Below are positions 8,821 to 16,155 of a stretch of DNA of 37,085 nucleotides, piece by piece. Position 1 is the first letter of the stretch; the number at the start of each line of letters is the position of its first letter. This DNA comes from CAZAYP01 sp964489425 [NCBI: uncultured Verrucomicrobiota bacterium] (GTDB lineage Bacteria > Verrucomicrobiota > Kiritimatiellia > RZYC01): the NCBI GenBank assembly GCA_964489425.1, contig CAZAYP010000056.1, positions 1-37,085 of the forward strand, read 5' to 3'. A program made the translations under genes and the position numbers. The notes below the pieces were generated by a model. That model did not search any database. It was not told the origin of the DNA and worked only from the letters and a program-made list of their open reading frames with translations.

Positions 8821-8912
8821 GCCGGCCGCGGTTCGGGCTGGCCGGGCGGGGGCGGCTGTGGCAGACTCCGCGAAACCTTGCCTCGCCATGGCGGGGCTGA
8901 ATTGGGAGACGC

Positions 8913-10376
8913 ATGAGCTTTAACGAACGCTGCATCTGGTGGTCGGCGCGAATCGCCGTTATCTTCTGCCTGGGGGTCATCCTGGCCTCGATGTATGCCT
9001 GGATCAGCCTCAAGGAACTTGGCCACGACGAGTTCGAGCGCGCGCACTCCGCCTGGCTGATGAACCAGGGCAAGGTCATCTACACCGATTTCTTCGATCA
9101 CAAGCCGCCCTATTATCCCTACTTCCTGTCGATGTACTACAAGTTCCACGGCGACGACGTGGGCGTGTTCATCTGGGGCCGCAAATGGCAGCTGTTCACC
9201 TTCGCCCTGTCGCTCTTGATGCTCTACTGGCTGGGCCGGATCCTGGACAACGAGGTCACCGGCCTGGCCGCGGCCTCCATGCTGGCGGCCAACAAGCTGG
9301 CGCATTACCCAGCCACGCAGATCTATGCCGATGGCTGGATGCTGCTGCTGCTGCTGCTGGGCCTGTGCCTGTATCTGCGCGCGTGGCGCGCCAAGTTCCG
9401 GTGGTGGGAGGGGTTGGCCGCGGGGGCATGCCTTGGCCTGTCGTTCGCGGTGCTGCCCAAGTCCGGGTTTGCCATCCTGGCGCTGGCCCTGTGCATCGCC
9501 TTTGACTGCCAGTTCAATCGCGGCTGGGGCGTGGTGCGGGAGCGGTGGCGGGCGCTGGCCGTGTTTGCCGTGGCAGCGTTCACACCGATCCTGGCGCCGT
9601 TTTTTGTCTACGGACCCAAGTACTTTTTCTACAACTACGTTGTCGCCACGCACCTCGAGCCGCCGCACCCGCCATGGTACCTGTTCGTCAACCTGTTCTC
9701 CGGCAGCTTCGGCCTGATGCCGTTCGCCCTGCTGGGGCTGGGGGTGTGCGTGGCAATGTTCGTGGCGCGCAAGGACCGCCGCTTGCCGGAACTGGCCATC
9801 GTGCTGTTCGCGCTGGCGTGCTTTTTCCAGGTCATCGCGAACCGCCGGCCGTTCGTGCAGGCGATCTTTGTGTTCATCCCGTTCATCTGCCTGCTGGCGG
9901 GCCGCGCCCTGGGCTGGATTGCCGCGCGGTTGACCGCGGCGCAGCAAGCGGCGGGCATCTCCCTGTTTGCGCTGTGCGCGCTGCTGCTGAACGTGGTCCC
10001 GGCGTACTGGGATTACCCGGACAATATCAGCGGGCAGTTCGCCTACATCAACCAGCTTAACCAGGTCATCCCGCGCAACGAGACCTACGCCGGCCCCATG
10101 GTCAACCACCCGATCTTCCGCGAGGACTCCACCTATTACTTCTGGGACATCGACCTGGGCACCTTGCAGTCCATTGACCCCAACTTCCGCCACGACTTCG
10201 TGGCGGAGTTCAAGAAGCGGCCGCCGCTGGTCATCCACAAGGAGATCAACGCGGTGATCAAGAATGCGCGCGATCCGGCCCAGTTCCCGGTCATGGATCG
10301 GTTCCTCCAGGATAACTACCAACTGCTGCCTAACGCGCCGCTCTATATCCGCAAGAACTACGCGCCGCCGCGTTGA
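8913..10376 (+). CDS. GT39/GT83-like integral membrane glycosyltransferase
   Basis: A 487-residue multi-helix protein of the PMT/ArnT superfamily, which transfers sugars from polyprenyl-phosphate donors on the outer face of the inner membrane. After a first helix (about 12-33), the first periplasmic loop has the characteristic acidic pair D39-E40 in GHDEFERAH, followed by QGKVIYTDFFDHKPPYYPYF, a pattern typical of the family. About ten further helices follow, then a C-terminal soluble tail with no domain I recognise. GGGAG lies four nucleotides before the ATG at 8913. Acceptor (protein, lipid or exopolysaccharide) is unknown. The last 19 nt overlap tail-to-tail with the opposite gene. Confidence 0.8.
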   Translation: MSFNERCIWWSARIAVIFCLGVILASMYAWISLKELGHDEFERAHSAWLMNQGKVIYTDFFDHKPPYYPYFLSMYYKFHGDDVGVFIWGRKWQLFTFALSLLMLYWLGRILDNEVTGLAAASMLAANKLAHYPATQIYADGWMLLLLLLGLCLYLRAWRAKFRWWEGLAAGACLGLSFAVLPKSGFAILALALCIAFDCQFNRGWGVVRERWRALAVFAVAAFTPILAPFFVYGPKYFFYNYVVATHLEPPHPPWYLFVNLFSGSFGLMPFALLGLGVCVAMFVARKDRRLPELAIVLFALACFFQVIANRRPFVQAIFVFIPFICLLAGRALGWIAARLTAAQQAAGISLFALCALLLNVVPAYWDYPDNISGQFAYINQLNQVIPRNETYAGPMVNHPIFREDSTYYFWDIDLGTLQSIDPNFRHDFVAEFKKRPPLVIHKEINAVIKNARDPAQFPVMDRFLQDNYQLLPNAPLYIRKNYAPPR

Positions 10377-11068
10377 GGCGCCGCGGCCAGCCCCGCAAAG
10401 ATCGTGTGGCGCCAGGTCATGTGGGCCACCAGCAGCACCGCCGCCAGCTGGAACGCCACGACGGCCAGCGCGGCGCCGGGCGTGTCCAGGTCCAGCGCTG
10501 CGCACTGCATCCAGGCGCCGAACCCCAGGGCCGCGATGGACACCGCAAACAAGGCCACGCCGGATGCCAGCTTGCCGCGTTGCCGCCACCACTCCACGCC
10601 CAGCCCGGCCAGCCGCCGGCTGCGTTCCGCGCCCGCGCCGTGGGCCATGGCCAGGACCGGCGCCAGCAGCATGCCCAGCAGGAACCCGCCCGTTATAACA
10701 ATGAAGTATGCGTAACCGGCAAATTGCCAGAACTGGCGCGACCAGAAATCCCACCCCCCGGTGGCCACCAGGTACAGCAGGAACGGGAACAACACCAGCG
10801 CCAGGTGCCGCCCCGGCGAGCATCGGTCCTGGTAGTGCATGATCTGCAGTGCCGCCGCGGCCATGATGAACATGACCAGCCCGCATACCCACAGGACCGT
10901 GAACCATTTGTCATAGTCCGGATCGCCGCGCTCGCTGGAAAACAGGAACGCTGCCAGGTAGGTATACAAATAGTAGATAACCAGCGCCACGCGTGCGGCC
11001 TTTTCGCCCCGCCGCCGGGGCGGGCGCGCGTTTTGACTTTCAGCCCCGCCTGACGTATCCTGTTCCAT
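10358..11068 (-). CDS. unrecognised six-helix membrane protein
   Basis: A 236-residue protein I cannot assign. A basic N-terminus (RPPRRRGEK) is followed by about six hydrophobic segments: VALVIYYLYTYLAAFLF, WFTVLWVCGLVMFIMAA, HLALVLFPFLLYLVATGG, YAYFIVITGGFLLGMLLAP, VALFAVSIAALGFGAW and LAVVAFQLAAVLLVAHM. The positive N-terminus suggests it faces the cytoplasm. I chose ATG 11068 because the frame's upstream extension runs into the divergent gene and loses membrane character. The start is 36 nt from the start of the opposite gene, and the stop overlaps the glycosyltransferase 3' end by 19 nt. Function cannot be inferred; co-function with the neighbouring membrane genes is possible only by location. 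Confidence 0.7.
   Translation of the reverse strand: MEQDTSGGAESQNARPPRRRGEKAARVALVIYYLYTYLAAFLFSSERGDPDYDKWFTVLWVCGLVMFIMAAAALQIMHYQDRCSPGRHLALVLFPFLLYLVATGGWDFWSRQFWQFAGYAYFIVITGGFLLGMLLAPVLAMAHGAGAERSRRLAGLGVEWWRQRGKLASGVALFAVSIAALGFGAWMQCAALDLDTPGAALAVVAFQLAAVLLVAHMTWRHTIFAGLAAAPQRGGA
11033..11061 (+). promoter_or_regulatory. candidate sigma70-type promoter
   Basis: TTGACT (11033-11038), 17 bp, TATCCT (11056-11061). Transcription would start near 11068, giving a 37-nt leader for the gene at 11105. The promoter lies inside the first codons of the divergent gene. A perfect 10-bp palindrome GTCCCGGGAC (11091-11100) sits in the leader, five nucleotides before the ATG. Confidence 0.5.
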
Positions 11069-11104
11069 GGCGGTTACATTAAACAAGAACGTCCCGGGAC
11101 CCCA

Positions 11105-11917
11105 ATGCAAAAAATAGCGCGCAACACGCTGCACTTCCTGTTCCTGACGTTTGCCGGTTGGGCTGGGCTCAACCTGGCCGCCGGCGTGGCCGTGGTGTTG
11201 TCGGGGTTCGGCAACTGGATGCTGGGCAATATCACCGGGATGCTCGTCTGCCTCGCCTTTGTGGTGTGGTCGTTCATGTTCCGCTATTTTCGCCTCCGCG
11301 GCGTGGTGACCATGCTGGTGGCCATGTCGTTGGCCTTGGCGGCTGTGGCGGTGTGCGGCATGAACGCGCAGGTGTTCCTGCAGGGCGTCCTGGGCGGCTC
11401 CGCGCGCAAGCTCTGCCCGTCCCAGGCCGCGGCGCATGCCGACGCCTGGATTTACCGGTTCCAGGACGCCCAGGTCCTGCCGGCGTTCTCCGGTGCCTAC
11501 GAGCATGCGTATCGGGACGCGCAGGATTATCCGTGCACGGTGCGTTACTGCGTTGCGCCCTTGGTGGACGCCGCCGCCGCGACCGACGAGGCCTGGCGTG
11601 CCGCCGGCGTGCCGGTCTGGGTCGCGGGTGAAGATGTGGATGAGTGGCCCCAGGTGGCCAGCGGGTTCCGGCCCGCGCGGGAAGAGGGGAAATACTATCG
11701 CCAGGCTGTCCGGCAGGCGGAAAAAGATTTTGGCATCCGGAGCCGGCCCAACGCGCTGGTGATCCTCCAGGACCCTGAACCGGAACGTACCGTGGCCGAG
11801 GCCGGCGCGGAGCTGATTGCCAATTTCAAAATGTTCAACTTGATATGGATCATCGGCATGCTGGTGTTGAGCCCGTACTTTATCCTCTGCACGCCCCGGG
11901 GCCCCACCGGCGCATAA
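11105..11917 (+). CDS. unrecognised membrane protein with external domain
   Basis: A 270-residue protein without a recognisable family. Three N-terminal hydrophobic segments (about 8-32, 37-57 and 62-85) precede a soluble region of about 130 residues, and one hydrophobic segment (FNLIWIIGMLVLSPYFIL) closes the protein. The soluble part has paired cysteines (YPCTVRYC), which would suit an extracytoplasmic location. The gene ends inside a perfect hairpin that may be its terminator. The neighbours are membrane genes on both sides, without an evident shared pathway. Confidence 0.7.
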   Translation: MQKIARNTLHFLFLTFAGWAGLNLAAGVAVVLSGFGNWMLGNITGMLVCLAFVVWSFMFRYFRLRGVVTMLVAMSLALAAVAVCGMNAQVFLQGVLGGSARKLCPSQAAAHADAWIYRFQDAQVLPAFSGAYEHAYRDAQDYPCTVRYCVAPLVDAAAATDEAWRAAGVPVWVAGEDVDEWPQVASGFRPAREEGKYYRQAVRQAEKDFGIRSRPNALVILQDPEPERTVAEAGAELIANFKMFNLIWIIGMLVLSPYFILCTPRGPTGA

Positions 11918-11925
11918 CGCCGGTG
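11905..11925 (+). terminator. hairpin at the gene end, possible terminator
   Basis: CACCGGCG, loop CATAA, CGCCGGTG: a perfect 8-bp GC-rich stem whose loop contains the TAA stop of the preceding gene. No T-run follows at once; a six-T run occurs about 25 nt later. It may act as a weak intrinsic terminator or protect the 3' end. Confidence 0.4.
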
Positions 11926-11934
11926 TCCGTTGCC

Positions 11935-12015
11935 GTTCATCGCTTCTCGTTTTTTCATGGCCGGGTACCGGCTTTTCATCCGGACGATATATTCGCGGGT
12001 TGCTGTTTTACTCAT
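11935..12015 (-). pseudogene. decayed 5' start of an integrase-type transposase
   Basis: On the minus strand an ATG (12015) preceded by GGAGT at 7-nt spacing starts MSKTATREYIVRMKSRYPAMKKREA, after which the sequence runs into unrelated DNA that is the antisense of the preceding gene's end. The TREYI...RY...KREK-like opening is reminiscent of the N-terminus of integrase-core (DDE) transposases that begin with a short helical domain. Only about 27 codons remain. The right boundary of any element is not visible. This is a family resemblance by eye, so confidence is limited. Confidence 0.4.
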
Positions 12016-12090
12016 TTTCATGACTCCATTCTTTCGGTGTCATTAATTGTGAGGCAATGCAGGGTTCCAAAAATCGCCGGCGAAGACCGC

Positions 12091-12119
12091 TTGACTCGGC
12101 TGCTGGCCTTGTATAAGCT
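12091..12119 (+). promoter_or_regulatory. candidate promoter of the CorA gene
   Basis: TTGACT (12091-12096) with TAAGCT (12114-12119) at 17-bp spacing; an alternative -10, TATAAG (12112-12117), has a 15-bp spacer. The leader to ATG 12217 would be about 90 nt. I see no riboswitch-like structure in it that I can support. Confidence 0.4.
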
Positions 12120-12216
12120 GATGGTTTAATTTGTTAGCTGATAAGGCACCCGCTTTCCCCTGAATCTCAAACCGGGAATGGAGTGTACCTTGGGCCGGCC
12201 GGCCCGGGAGATGGCC

Positions 12217-13146
12217 ATGATACGGCACCTGAAAATAGTGGACGACAAGCTGGTTGAAACCGATGCGCAGCACGCCCAGGTGGCGGTGTACATCGCCCCG
12301 GACGATCCGGACCGGCGACAGCTGATCGAGCAGTACAAGCTCGACGACCACACGCTGAATTCGGCCCTGGACCCGGACGAGTTGTCCCGCATGGAGTTCG
12401 AGCCGGACCACGTGGCCATGATCTTCAAGCGCCCCAAGCACTATTCCGCGGCCGACAACTTCCTGTTCAAGGTGTCGTCCACCGGCGTATTCCTGTTCAA
12501 GGACCGCCTGCTGGTGGTGCTGTCCGAGGACGCCCCGCTCTTCGAGGGGCGCCCGTTCGTGAAAGTCAGCTCGCTCCAGGACATCGTGCTGAAGCTGCTG
12601 TTCCGCTCCATCTACCACTTTGAGCAGCACCTCAAGCTGATCAACGTGCTGTGCACCGAGCTGGAGTCGGAGGTCAACACCGCCATGGAGAACCGCCAAC
12701 TGCTGTCGCTGTTCACCCTGGAGAAAAGCCTGACCTACTATCTCAACGCGGCCACCTGCAACGCCAAGCTGATCGACAAGCTCCGCGCCAACGCCGCCAA
12801 GCTCGGGTTCACCCCCGAGAACCTCGAGTACCTCGACGACATCACCATCGAGAACAGCCAGTGCTACGAGCAGGCCCAGATTTACTCCAACATCCTGGCC
12901 AGCCTGATGGATGCGCGCGCCTCGATTATCGCCAACAACCTCAACGTGCGCATGAAGACCCTCAACATCGTCATGATCGCCCTGATGCTGCCCACGCTCG
13001 TGGTCAGCGTGTTCTCCATGAACGTCCGACTGCCCATGCCCCCGGGGCACTGGCTGCCGTTCTGGGTCATCCTGCTGCTGGCCGTGTGCTCCGCGGCGGC
13101 CGTGGCCTGGATGAGCCGGGCGCGCAAAACCCGGCTGGGCGGCTGA
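12217..13146 (+). CDS. corA: CorA-family divalent cation transporter with SMN in place of GMN
   Basis: A 309-residue protein with the CorA plan: a large cytoplasmic alpha/beta N-terminal domain (to about residue 150), a long helical section (LFRSIYHFEQHLKLINVLC to ARASIIANNLN) and two C-terminal membrane helices (MKTLNIVMIALMLPTLVVSVF and FWVILLLAVCSAAAVAWM). The selectivity loop between the helices normally reads GMN; here it reads FSMNVRLPM, so Gly is Ser. The remaining pattern including a Pro-rich loop is retained. I place the start at ATG 12217 because GGGAG lies six nucleotides upstream; ATG 12211 and 12178 are in frame but less well placed. Likely Mg2+ or Co2+ transport; the loop change makes the exact ion uncertain. 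A HAD gene follows after 20 nt. Confidence 0.85.
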   Translation: MIRHLKIVDDKLVETDAQHAQVAVYIAPDDPDRRQLIEQYKLDDHTLNSALDPDELSRMEFEPDHVAMIFKRPKHYSAADNFLFKVSSTGVFLFKDRLLVVLSEDAPLFEGRPFVKVSSLQDIVLKLLFRSIYHFEQHLKLINVLCTELESEVNTAMENRQLLSLFTLEKSLTYYLNAATCNAKLIDKLRANAAKLGFTPENLEYLDDITIENSQCYEQAQIYSNILASLMDARASIIANNLNVRMKTLNIVMIALMLPTLVVSVFSMNVRLPMPPGHWLPFWVILLLAVCSAAAVAWMSRARKTRLGG

Positions 13147-13166
13147 GCGGGACACGGCGGGCGGCC

Positions 13167-13901
13167 ATGGGCATCCTGGAAAATCCGGCGATCAAGGCGA
13201 TCGTGTTTGACTATGGCAACACCCTGGTCGAGTTCGGCCCGGACCAGGTCAGCGCCTGCGACGCGGCGCTGGCCGCCACGCTGGCCGAGCATTTCGGACC
13301 GCCGGACCCCGACCGGCTCAAGGCGATTCGCAACCGCAACCGGATGGCGCCCTACCACGGGGATCCGCCGGAATACCGCGAGAACAACCTGCCCCAAATC
13401 TCCCTGGACCTGGTGCGCGAACTCTACGGCGTGGAGCCCCCGCGGCCGGCGCTCAACGCCATCCTGCGCACCCGGTTCCAAGCCTTCGTGGACGCCGTGG
13501 CCGCGCCCGACTACCTGCCGGACCTGCTGGAGACGCTGCACCAGCGTTACCGGCTGGGCCTGCTGTCCAATTATCCGGATGGCCATGCGATCCGCGCCAG
13601 CCTGCAGAAAACCGGCCTCGACCGGTACCTGGAAACCGTGGTGGTGTCCGGCGACGTGGGGCACGTCAAGCCCCACCCCCTGCCCTTTCGCGTCCTGCTC
13701 AGCGAGATGATGCTCACGCCGGACGAGGTCCTGTTCGTCGGCGACAACTGGCTGGCCGACGTGCAGGGCGCGCGCCGCGCCGGCCTCACGGTCGTGCACC
13801 TGCGCCAGTGGACCCCGGCCGAAACCTTCCACCCGCAATCCGGCGACCTGCTGCCCGACGCCGAGATCACCCACCTGTCCGAGCTGCCCGACCTGTTCTG
13901 A
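13167..13901 (+). CDS. HAD-superfamily hydrolase
   Basis: A 244-residue cytoplasmic hydrolase of the haloacid-dehalogenase fold. Motif I is FDYGNTL with nucleophile D15; the second Asp of the usual DxDxT is Gly, as in several dehalogenase-like and phosphatase branches. Motif II is LLSNYPD, motif III is GHVKPHP with the conserved Lys, and motif IV is FVGDNWLADVQGARRAG. The helical cap lies between motifs I and II. These motifs fit a small-molecule phosphatase, but the substrate cannot be stated. Placed 20 nt after corA on the same strand, it is probably co-transcribed with it. Confidence 0.85.
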   Translation: MGILENPAIKAIVFDYGNTLVEFGPDQVSACDAALAATLAEHFGPPDPDRLKAIRNRNRMAPYHGDPPEYRENNLPQISLDLVRELYGVEPPRPALNAILRTRFQAFVDAVAAPDYLPDLLETLHQRYRLGLLSNYPDGHAIRASLQKTGLDRYLETVVVSGDVGHVKPHPLPFRVLLSEMMLTPDEVLFVGDNWLADVQGARRAGLTVVHLRQWTPAETFHPQSGDLLPDAEITHLSELPDLF

Positions 13902-13928
13902 ACGCCGCCGCCCGCGCGTTTCCCGCTG

Positions 13929-13957
13929 TTGACAGGCACCGGCGCCCGGTTTATGGT
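13929..13957 (+). promoter_or_regulatory. candidate sigma70-type promoter
   Basis: TTGACA (13929-13934, perfect -35), 17 bp, TATGGT (13952-13957). Transcription would start near 13964, leaving a 23-nt leader before the ATG at 13987. This is the best promoter match in the window. Confidence 0.6.
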
Positions 13958-13986
13958 CGCGGCAGTTATCAACCCAGGGGTGGGTC

Positions 13987-14838
13987 ATGATGCAACAACG
14001 ATATAAAATGCGTGCGCCATGGGTGTGGGTTGGCGGCGCGCTTTGGGCTTGGGCGCTGGCCGCCACACCGGCGGCGGGCCGGACCATCCTCGTGCTTTAC
14101 GCGCTGGAGGCGGACGGCGCGGCGCTGCGCGGGGCAGACCCGGCCCCCGCCGCGCTGCTCAAAGCCGGCGAACGGGCGGCGCAACGGATCACCGCCGGGA
14201 TCCATACCCTGTATGCCGCCCCCATGGGCGCCGGACCGATTGAATCCGCGATCACGACCGAGGCCCTGCTCGCGGCCACGCAGGCGGACCTGGTCCTGAG
14301 CGTGGGCGTGGCCGGGGCCTTGGCCGCCGACCTGGCCGTGGGCGACTGGGTGGAGATCGGCGGGGTGGTTCCGTACCAGCAGGGCCGGCTCACGGAGGCC
14401 GGGCTGCAACGCCGCGGGGACCCGCCCGCGCCGTGCGGCGCGGCCGCCGGGCTGGCGGACCCGCTCCCGGAAGCCTGGCGCAACGCCCGGCGCGTTGTCG
14501 CGGCGTCGGGCGAAGCCTTCGTGGCTGCGCCGGGCGCCCGGGACCAACTGGCGCGCGAAACCGGCGCCGCGGTGGTGGAGATGAACCTGGCCGGCGTGGC
14601 CGCGGCCTGCCGCAACCGGGGCGTGCCCCACGTGCATTTCCGGCTGATCAGCGACCTGGCCGATGCCGCGGCCGGAGAATCGTTCCAGCAATTCGTGGCC
14701 AGTTACGATGGCGCCGGCGGGCACCTGGCGCGCATATTTGCGGAGGCCCTGGGCGCGGACCCGCGCGACCCGCGCACGTACCAAGCGTTGCAAAAACTGC
14801 TCGCGAACCCGGCGGATGGCTTAGCGGGGCACGAGTAA
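13987..14838 (+). CDS. exported nucleoside-phosphorylase/MTA-SAH-nucleosidase-fold protein
   Basis: A 283-residue protein with a signal peptide (residues 1-31, ending ATPAAG), unusual for this cytoplasmic enzyme fold. The body follows the 5'-methylthioadenosine/SAH nucleosidase pattern: LYALEADGAAL near 38-48, APMGAGPIESA near 78-88, a Gly-rich strand SVGVAGAL at 105-112, SGEAFVA at 174-180, VVEMN at 196-200 and RLISDLAD at 219-226. The nucleosidase catalytic Asp is retained (D223). The ribose-binding Glu of the usual D-M-E motif is Asn (N200). It may therefore be a binding protein or have changed specificity. Start ATG 13987 or 13990 cannot be separated. The 3' end overlaps the opposite gene by 18 nt. 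Confidence 0.72.
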   Translation: MMQQRYKMRAPWVWVGGALWAWALAATPAAGRTILVLYALEADGAALRGADPAPAALLKAGERAAQRITAGIHTLYAAPMGAGPIESAITTEALLAATQADLVLSVGVAGALAADLAVGDWVEIGGVVPYQQGRLTEAGLQRRGDPPAPCGAAAGLADPLPEAWRNARRVVAASGEAFVAAPGARDQLARETGAAVVEMNLAGVAAACRNRGVPHVHFRLISDLADAAAGESFQQFVASYDGAGGHLARIFAEALGADPRDPRTYQALQKLLANPADGLAGHE

Positions 14839-15267
14839 AGCGCCGGGCGCAGGGTGCCGGATCAAGCTCGTACCCATGGCGTTGGTGATGGGCGCCTCCG
14901 CATCCGCAGAAGCAGACTCGCGGATCGCGCCGCGCCCCCCGCAGCGCTGGCAGAAGCGGGCCACCGCGGTCTCGGGATCGTAAATCCGGCCCATGCCGGA
15001 GCAGACAATGCACACATGCTCCGCCGGGGGCCGCACCCGCACGCGGTGGTTGCCCACGCCGAAACAAATGGCGCACAACACGCGGTTGGTGGTGCCTTCG
15101 GAGATGAATAATCCCACGCCGTTGCAATGGGGACAGTCCAGGGTCTTGACGGAGGCCTGCGGGAACATGGTCTCCCGCTGCGCGCTCCACCACTGCATTT
15201 GCATGACCAGCACCATCAGGCACGCCAAAAAGAACGGGGCCAGGATCCAAGACTTCTTCTGGGCCAT
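14821..15267 (-). CDS. membrane-anchored DnaJ-type zinc-finger protein
   Basis: A 148-residue protein with one N-terminal membrane segment (about 7-25) and four CxxCxGxG motifs: Cys45/48 (CPHCNGVG), Cys65/68 (CAICFGVG), Cys86/89 (CIVCSGMG) and Cys106/109 (CQRCGGRG). This is the zinc-binding central module of DnaJ/Hsp40, which uses two zinc ions, but there is no J domain and no substrate-binding C-terminal domain. The ATG at 15267 begins one nucleotide after the prmC stop. An in-frame ATG at 15306 would overlap prmC by 38 bp and add 13 residues; neither has a strong ribosome-binding site. It is the last gene of the leftward Bat/STAS/prmC cluster. A redox or chaperone role at the membrane is inference only. 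Confidence 0.75.
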   Translation of the reverse strand: MAQKKSWILAPFFLACLMVLVMQMQWWSAQRETMFPQASVKTLDCPHCNGVGLFISEGTTNRVLCAICFGVGNHRVRVRPPAEHVCIVCSGMGRIYDPETAVARFCQRCGGRGAIRESASADAEAPITNAMGTSLIRHPAPGALLVPR

Positions 15268-15268
15268 C

Positions 15269-16126
15269 TTAAAGATGATGGCTTGGAAGGCAGACTTCTT
15301 TGGCATCAATAAGTATCCGGTCATATCCCGCATCGTCCTGCATGAGCCGGGCGCCGGAGAACCTCGCGGACCGCAGCAAGCCACGGACCTCCGCGCCCTG
15401 GTGCGCACCGATCTCAAGGCATATAATACCCCCCTTGTCCAGGGCTTGCCAAGCCTGGGGGATCAGTTTCCGGATCGCGTCCAGGCCGTCCGGCCCGCCA
15501 TCCAGCGCCAGGCGCGGCTCGTGCTCGCGGATCGCGGGCGGCAGCCCCTGCCACTCGGCGGTGGTGACGTAAGGCAGGTTGGCCACCACGACGTCCAGGC
15601 TGGCGGGCGGCTGGCCCGCCAACAGGTCGCCCTGGCGCCAGGTGATCCGATCGGCCGCGCCCAGGGCCGCGGCATTGGCCCGCGCCAGGTCCAGGGCCGC
15701 GGGGCTGCGGTCAATCCCCAGCACGCGCGCCGCCGGACGGCGCAGGGCCAGGGCGATGGCAATGCACCCGCTGCCGGTGCCGACATCGGCCACGCGCGGC
15801 GCGGGCCGGGCCCAGGCGGCCGGCTCTTGCAGCAGGCGGTCCACCAGGAGCTCGGTTTCCGGCCGGGGAATGAGCGCGCGCCCGTCCACGCGCAGGTCCC
15901 AGCCCATGAACGCCGCGGTGCCCAGGACGTACTGCAACGGCTCGCCGCGCAGCAGGCGCGCCGCGGCCGCCGCGATCGCCGCCGCCGCGGCCGGGGGCAC
16001 CGGGAGGTCCCGGCGCAGCGGCAGCTCCAGCCGCGGGCAGGCCCAAGCCCAGGCCAACAGCCACTCGGCCAGCAGGCGCGGGCTTTCCAAACCGCCGCCG
16101 GCGAAGCGCACCGCAAGGCGCTCCAT
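15269..16126 (-). CDS. prmC: peptide-chain-release-factor glutamine N5-methyltransferase
   Basis: A 285-residue SAM-dependent methyltransferase that modifies the Gln of the GGQ motif in release factors RF1 and RF2. An N-terminal helical domain with the EPLQYVLG segment precedes IPRPETELLV, the SAM loop VADVGTGSGCIAIAL and the substrate motif, which reads NLPY rather than the usual NPPY. The C-terminal EHEPRLALDGGPDG segment is also typical. prmC usually follows prfA; here it follows a STAS protein after 29 nt, and no release-factor gene is in the window. The start at 16126 gives a normal-length N-terminal domain. Confidence 0.9.
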   Translation of the reverse strand: MERLAVRFAGGGLESPRLLAEWLLAWAWACPRLELPLRRDLPVPPAAAAAIAAAAARLLRGEPLQYVLGTAAFMGWDLRVDGRALIPRPETELLVDRLLQEPAAWARPAPRVADVGTGSGCIAIALALRRPAARVLGIDRSPAALDLARANAAALGAADRITWRQGDLLAGQPPASLDVVVANLPYVTTAEWQGLPPAIREHEPRLALDGGPDGLDAIRKLIPQAWQALDKGGIICLEIGAHQGAEVRGLLRSARFSGARLMQDDAGYDRILIDAKEVCLPSHHL

Positions 16127-16155
16127 CCAGGCGCCGGTGGTGCCGGGGACCGAGG

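Noticed and set aside
8466-10907. Long minus-strand frame opposite the transporter and glycosyltransferase
   Set aside because: Composition is typical of an antisense shadow, and the membrane genes on the plus strand are clear.
15269-16126. NLPY instead of NPPY in PrmC as a sign of altered function
   Set aside because: The second position varies in family members, and all other PrmC motifs are intact.
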